10,694 bases of DNA from Hyphochytrium catenoides (lineage: Eukaryota; Sar; Hyphochytriomycetes; Hyphochytriales; Hyphochytriaceae). The DNA lies in NCBI GenBank assembly GCA_900088475.1, contig FLMG01003566.1:7145-17838 (forward strand), written 5' to 3'. Below, piece by piece: positions 6,607 through 10,694 of this stretch. The notes beneath the pieces were generated by a model. It did not search any database and had not been told where the DNA came from. It worked only from the letters and a program-made list of their open reading frames with translations. A program made the position numbers and the translations under genes. How positions within the stretch are numbered: the first letter of the stretch is position 1; every line of letters begins with the position of its first letter.

Positions 6607-7550
6607 ATCTATCCTTTCCGCTTTGTATGCTGTCTCCCTCGGTTGGTTGTCTCTCTTTTTTGCGGTCTCCCTCTCTCCTCTCTAGTGTCTCATTGCGTTT
6701 CTTTCGCTTGTCTCTTATTTGTATCAAAAACCTTCTCTCGCTTCCCCCCTCTTTCTCTCTCCTGCTGTCTCTTTCTGTTGCTGTCTCTTCTCTCTTTGTT
6801 GTCTCTTCTCTTCTGCCTGTGCACTATGTCTCCTCTCGTCCTATTCAGTGCGAACCATCATCACCAGTGAGGTCCCTCGATGGTCCCATCGGTCGGTCGG
6901 GGAGCTCTCCCCTCTGTTGCTGCTTTCTCCTTTCTCTCTCTCTTCAGAAGAGGTCTCTTTCTTCTTCTTATTCCCTCTTTCCGTGTTGTGTCTCTTTGAC
7001 AAGTACGCTATCGTGCTTCTCTCTCTCTGTGTCTCTCTCCTCACCCCCTCTTTCCCCCCACCTCTCTTTCTGTCTCTCTCTCTCTCTCTCTTTCTCTTTC
7101 TCTCTTTCCTTTCTCTTTCTCTCTTTTCTTTGTCTCTCTCCCATTCTCTCTCTCTCTGTCTCTCTCTTTCTTTCCCCCCAACTCTCTGGCACACATCGCT
7201 TCTCAATCATCATGGTTTAGGCTTGTCTATCTGCTGCTTGTCTTTTCGCCTTTCTCTCTTCTTCAGCAACCCGAAAGGCAGTGCTCGCTCATCCTTCTTT
7301 TCTATATCCTCCTTACTCTCTGTCTCTCTCTCTCTCTCCGTCTCTCTCTCTCTCTCCTCTCCGTCTGTCTCTCTCTCTTTCTCTCTCCCTATCTAGTTAG
7401 TTATGCTCGTTTCTTTCTTCTTCTTGGCAAGATCTCCTCGTAGTCTCAAGTTTCTTCCTTCTCTTTCTTTTTCTTCCTCTATTTCTTGTCAGAGTTTCTG
7501 TGGAAGGCCACTCTGGCAGGGGCTAATTTGTAGACAGAAAGCAAAGCGAG
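6606..7550. repeat. Long degenerate pyrimidine-rich region, no gene seen
   Basis: About 950 bases of + strand sequence are dominated by CTCT, CTTT, CTGTCT and CCTCTC units, with short non-repetitive islands at about 6840-6915, 6985-7015 and 7195-7300. Long + frames through it are Leu/Ser/Phe-rich and long minus frames Arg/Glu-rich, as expected for stop-poor repeats. No domain is recognisable. Confidence 0.6.
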
Positions 7551-7957
7551 AGAGAGAATGTGAGAGAAGAGAGAGAAAGCGAGAGAGAGAAGAGAAAGAG
7601 AGAGCGAGAGAGGACGGCAGCAGAGAGAAAAAGAAGAGGATGATCTGGAGAGAAGCCCATTTAAAGAGATATCTCTTCAAAGTAGTCTAAAAAGTATAAG
7701 CGAGCCTTTGGAAAGAGGAGTGATATACCTCTTTCTTCTGCCTATTCTTGTTCGTGCTCTCTCTCTCTTTCTTTCTCTTTCTCTCACTCTCTCTGATTCT
7801 GTTTCTTCTCTTTCTTTTTTTCCTTTTCTCCCCAACCTTGTGACCAGCTATTATTGCCGTCTTCAACTCTCACACTTCCAAGATCCTTAGCAGCAGTCAG
7901 CAAGGAAGGAGAAAGGAACGACAGAGAGAAAGAGAAAACAGAAGGAAAGAGAGAAAG
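7551..7957. other. 3' flank of the 7TM-RGS gene, with a local switch of purine strand and a possible extra exon
   Basis: The + strand is GA-rich at 7545-7650, CT-rich again at 7755-7835, then complex. On the minus strand, 7965-7890 has the shape of a 3' splice region (long pyrimidine tract, GCTGAC branch-like sequence, GCTAAG). It is followed by an open frame, DLGSVRVEDGNNSWSQGWG, that runs into GA repeat. This could be an alternative downstream exon of the RGS gene or chance. No polyadenylation hexamer in minus orientation is present between 7690 and 7957. Confidence 0.25.
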
Positions 7958-9057
7958 TCAACGAGTCTCTCTCTCTTCTCCTGGGATCTCTATGTCTGGA
8001 TGCTGTGCCACGCAACGATTGAAAGGATCAAGGATCATCTTCAAAACCTCTTTCTCTGTCTCCTGCAGATTTTCTTCCAGGAGAGAGACCGAGAAGGCAG
8101 CTTCTTCTTCTCTTCTTTTTCTCTCTACTGCTGCTGCTTGTCTCTCCCCTTCTCCCGCCTCAATAGCAGGAGAAGAGAGAGAGGCATTCGAGGGAGAAGA
8201 AGAGAGAGAAGAGAGAGAGGAAAGACTGCGGATCTGCGCCTCTAGCGCCATTCTTAGCTCCATGCTAACGTTTATCTGGTTCAAGCTGGAAGTCTCTAAG
8301 AAGCCAACGCGGATCTCTTCCAGTTTCTGCAGCCTTTCCGAGAGAGAGAGAGAGAGAGAGAGACGATACTGCTGGATTGCTTCTATGTAGAGAATGTTTT
8401 CCACGGCAAACTCTTTGATGAGATAATCGCGGAAGAGACTCTTCACGTGCTCAGACTCTAAGACTTTCTTCAGCACTGCGATGCTTTTCACTTTCTTCTG
8501 AGGCTTCTTTGCCGCGCTGGTGGGAGAGAGAGAGGATGCTCCAGCAACAGGAGAGACACTGACCCTCAATTTCTTCTTCTGGATACTAAAGACAGAAGAA
8601 GATGAACGTGGAGAAGAGAGAGAAGAAGAAGAGTTTCTCTCTCCTCTTCCTCCTCCTCCTCCTCCTGCTGCTGCGGAAGAGCTGTTGTTGCTGTTAATGC
8701 TTTGAGATCTCTCTCTCTTTCTTGACAACTTCCACGGGACAAAGCCCAAGGCATAGGCAAAATAGGCGTAAGAGATGAACCAGCTAATGACTTCAATGCT
8801 TCTGAGCCAGGGGAGAGACGCAGGAGAGAGATAATACGGGCTGATGAAGGTGTTGAAGCCTCTTGCAGGGACAGATGTTAGGGCAAACACCACGGCTACC
8901 CGGGCAAATCCGCTGGTGATCTTGAACTCTTCCTGGATGTGCCGCAGCCCCACGCCGATGACGATGACGAAAGACGCGAAAGCAATGGGAAGGCCTATGA
9001 AGATTATACGCTACGCATGATAGGGGGAGAGGGAGGGGGAGAGAGAGAGAGAAGAGG

Positions 9058-9088
<31 letters not shown>

Positions 9089-10087
9089 CGAGTGAGAAGG
9101 GAAGGGAGAGAGAGATAGACAGAGTGTATTCAAGAGCGAAAGGGTAGAGAAATAGAGGAGAAGAGAGGGAGAGGAGAAAGAGAAGAGAGAAAGAGATGTT
9201 AGAGAGAGAAGACATGTTCAGCTGAGATAAGATATACCCGGCTTTGTATGGAGAGACACAGAGAGAGAGAGAGAGAGAGAGAAAGATAAGTAGATACATA
9301 GACCGATGGAAAGAGAGAGAGAGTAAGATAGAGAGAAAGAGAGAGGCAAAATGCACCGACAATGGCAAACAGGAGGAAGAGTGTAAACTCCCCAAAACTG
9401 AACGATCCTCTACCCATCTCTTCCCCTAGCCCCTCACACTGCTTTCCCATCACTCCTTTCTTTCTTTCCTCTCTCTCTTTCTCTTTCTTTCTTATAGGAA
9501 CTGACCAATCTTCTCCTTTGTCTTACCGTCACAAGCCATCCATACGCACACTGCTCTCTCCCTTCCCTCGGTGACAGGAGATAATCCGCGGCCATAAGAG
9601 AGAGAACAGGCACAACCAGAAGAAAAGAGAGAGAGAGAGAGAGCCCCATCAGCCAACGTGGGCGAAGGACTGTCTTCAGATAAAGTTCTCCCAGGAAATA
9701 GTCTCCTGGCGCCGCTCTCTTCGCCCTAAAGAGCTGCACATAGTAGCAGCACTGCACGTACCAGATGAGCATCACCGTGGAAGAGTACCAGGGGAGATAT
9801 CCAAGCACAGGGTAATAGAAGGACATCATTGCGAGACAGAGCGGGTTATAAAAGACAGAGTCAGCCGTGGCGGCGATCATAGAGAAAGGCGCGCCTCCTA
9901 TCGCCGTGGCTTGCAGCCAAAAAGGCGCGACATTGAGAGGAAAGCAGTCTTTTCTCTTCCACATGAGAAAGAGAAGAGGCGCAGTGCTGAGAAAGAAGAG
10001 AACGTGGCAAGAGATGCCGAGAGGAGAGGAAGACGCACGGATATCGATAGCAGAAGAAGAGAGAGACTGCTCTTCTCTTTCCGTCAT
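7958..10087 (-). CDS. Seven-transmembrane RGS-domain protein (regulator of G-protein signalling), three exons
   Basis: Exons are 10087-9527, about 9438-9357 and 8994-7958 (stop TGA), giving about 559 residues. The start has a good context (CAACAATGA). Membrane segments lie at about 24-42, 52-73, 81-99, 101-119, 145-168, 205-236 (encoded across exons 2 and 3), 241-258 and 278-303: seven or eight in all, depending on whether 81-119 is one hairpin. A Ser/Gly-rich basic linker (about 305-380) follows, then the RGS domain at about 386-545. RGS hallmarks are FRDYLIKEFAVENILYIEAI (helices III-IV, with the conserved E-N), NQINVSMELRMALEAQ (helix VI) and EKEVLKMILDPFNRC (helices VII-VIII). RGS domains stabilise the transition state of G-alpha GTP hydrolysis and so end G-protein signalling. 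The 7TM-RGS layout, known from plant AtRGS1 and several protists, tethers this activity at the plasma membrane. Two oddities are Leu-Ser repeats from in-frame CT microsatellite at about 149-153 and 426-432, and a roughly 48-residue insertion in the RGS fold. Confidence 0.82.
8340..8362. repeat. (GA)11 microsatellite inside the RGS coding sequence
   Basis: On the coding (minus) strand this is a CT run read as alternating Leu-Ser between the helix IV segment (YIEAIQQY) and the helix V segment (ERLQKLEEIRVGF) of the RGS domain. It keeps the frame in this sequence. Confidence 0.9.
8995..9356 (-). other. Intron 2 of the 7TM-RGS gene
   Basis: The intron is 362 nt, pyrimidine-rich on the sense strand, with donor GTCG|GTGCAT (exon ends 9357) and acceptor AATCTTCATAG|GCC (exon starts 8994). 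Both borders are phase 1, and joining them gives a continuous hydrophobic segment FLLFAIV-G-LPIAFASFVIVIG, which is the main support. The intron contains GA/CT runs at about 9067-9088 and 9257-9282 (GA on the + strand). Confidence 0.7.
9439..9526 (-). other. Intron 1 of the 7TM-RGS gene, purine-rich on its sense strand
   Basis: The donor ACG|GTAAGA at 9526 is consensus and phase 0. The acceptor is less certain: AAGCAG|TGTGAG (exon from 9438) and GAAGAG|ATGGGT (exon from 9417) both keep phase, and the choice shifts the protein by seven residues. The intron is about 90-110 nt and GA-rich, with no pyrimidine tract before either acceptor, unlike intron 2. Confidence 0.5.
9626..9643. repeat. (GA)9 microsatellite inside a transmembrane-helix coding stretch
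   Basis: On the coding strand the CT run is read as Leu-Ser repeats within the segment WLMGLSLSLSFLLVVPVL (residues about 145-162) of the 7TM-RGS protein. The alternating Leu/Ser is still compatible with a membrane helix. Confidence 0.85.
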
Positions 10088-10107
10088 TGTTGAGAATATG
10101 TAAGAAG

Positions 10108-10149
<42 letters not shown>

Positions 10150-10150
10150 A
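10088..10150. repeat. (GA)17 tract in the 5' leader of the 7TM-RGS gene
   Basis: The pure GA run is 10111-10144 on the + strand (CT on the sense strand of the gene). It ends 23 bases before the ATG at 10087 and is linked to it by CCTACTTCTTACATATTCTCAACA-like sequence. It is probably 5' UTR or core promoter. Confidence 0.7.
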
Positions 10151-10198
10151 GAGAGAAATGTCTATCTCCTCCGGGTCACATCGACAGTAGTGCTCTTG

Positions 10199-10513
10199 TT
10201 AGGCAAACGTAGAAGAGCCGAAAGGAAAGAGAGAGGAAGATGGAAAAGAAAGAGTTGAAAAAGAGAAGAGAGAGAGAGAAAGAGAGAGAAAGAGAGAGAT
10301 ATGAGAGCTGAGAATGAACAAGACGTAACAGACGAAAGATGAGATGGAATATGGAGAGGATAAAAGTTGGCTTCTTCTTCTCCCTGATGGTAGCTTTCTA
10401 CTGAGGAAGAAGATTGCTCCCGCTAAGAAAATGTTGGCAGGTTCTTTGCAATTTGGATGACGGTACCAGCAGACAATAGGTTCTCTCTCTCTGTCGCTCT
10501 CTCTCTTCTCTCT
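10199..10513 (-). other. Candidate upstream coding segment or separate small gene
   Basis: One minus frame is open for about 105 codons between stops near 10514 and 10199. It includes a non-repetitive core, PIVCWYRHPNCKEPANIF followed by LAGAIFFLSRKLPSG, that looks protein-like with a hydrophobic stretch, and then fades into Leu/Ser from a CT-rich tract. There is no ATG in frame, so it would have to be an internal exon. A second minus frame gives QDLKILKEKGRVIKREE...LSGSNLLPQ and a stop near 10396. The two cannot both be coding. No family is recognised. Confidence 0.2.
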
Positions 10514-10656
10514 TTATCACTCGTCCTTTCTCCTTCAATATCTTCAGATCTTGCCTTTGGTCACTGTTGACCTCCAAGAAAGAGACAGTTAGACGGTGCG
10601 CGGTCTTCTTCTTCAGTTAGTTCTCTCCTCTTCCCTCCTCTCTCTTGCGGCCACTC

Positions 10657-10658
<2 letters not shown>

Positions 10659-10694
<36 letters not shown>
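10659..10694. repeat. (CT)n microsatellite running off the right edge
   Basis: A pure CT run of at least 35 bases on the + strand, truncated by the window end. Confidence 0.95.

Noticed and set aside
6258-7220. 320-codon + strand open frame
   Set aside because: Apart from its first 95 residues it is Leu/Ser/Phe translation of CT repeats. It has no domain, and its start lies in a G-rich structured island.
8793-9395. 200-codon minus frame overlapping the 7TM-RGS gene
   Set aside because: It is the wrong frame through intron 2 and the start of exon 3; the alternative frame encodes the membrane segments and RGS domain.
9199-9453. Separate small minus-strand gene with Leu/Ser-rich tail
   Set aside because: Its first part is exon 2 of the 7TM-RGS gene; the tail is translation of the CT-rich intron 2 beyond the GTGCAT donor.

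Overview
The window looks like nuclear DNA of a eukaryote, most likely a protist. Three genes encode proteins with eukaryotic domain layouts, two of them are split by introns whose reading phases match, and the spacers are filled with (CT)n/(GA)n microsatellite tracts. There are no bacterial operons or ribosome-binding sites. I cannot name the species. No RNA gene, CRISPR array or intact mobile element is visible.

All three recognisable genes lie on the minus strand. (1) Positions 1-1383 hold the first 461 codons of a protein with three successive heavy-metal-associated (HMA) domains, the last of which starts at the window edge with GITCSACVET. This is best read as the cytosolic N-terminus of a copper-transporting P1B-type ATPase whose membrane and catalytic core lie beyond the left edge. 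(2) Positions 3847-5261 hold a multi-pass membrane protein of about 410 residues, built from a 1.1-kb exon and a short last exon joined by a 182-nt intron. I do not recognise its family. (3) Positions 7958-10087 hold a three-exon gene for a protein of about 559 residues with seven or eight membrane segments followed by a C-terminal RGS domain. This is a membrane-anchored regulator of heterotrimeric G-protein signalling.

The spacers (1384-3846, 5262-7957, 10088-10694) are dominated by pyrimidine/purine tracts: pyrimidine-rich on the + strand through most of 1380-8000, purine-rich on the + strand in roughly 9000-10350, and pyrimidine-rich again after 10480. Islands of complex sequence interrupt the tracts. 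Some have splice-like borders and open frames and could be exons of unrecognised genes. The clearest are 1453-1547 and 2187-2330 on the + strand (the latter with AATAAA 25 bases after its stop) and 10199-10513 on the minus strand. A G-rich island at 6184-6370 holds a perfect hairpin, a 15-bp palindrome and a four-run G-quadruplex motif.

The three genes share no obvious pathway: copper transport, an unknown membrane protein and G-protein regulation. The most unusual features are the microsatellite translated inside both a membrane helix and the RGS domain, the graded loss of the metal site across the HMA series, and the strand-switching purine/pyrimidine landscape. All exon borders were drawn by eye from splice signals and phase, without transcript evidence.
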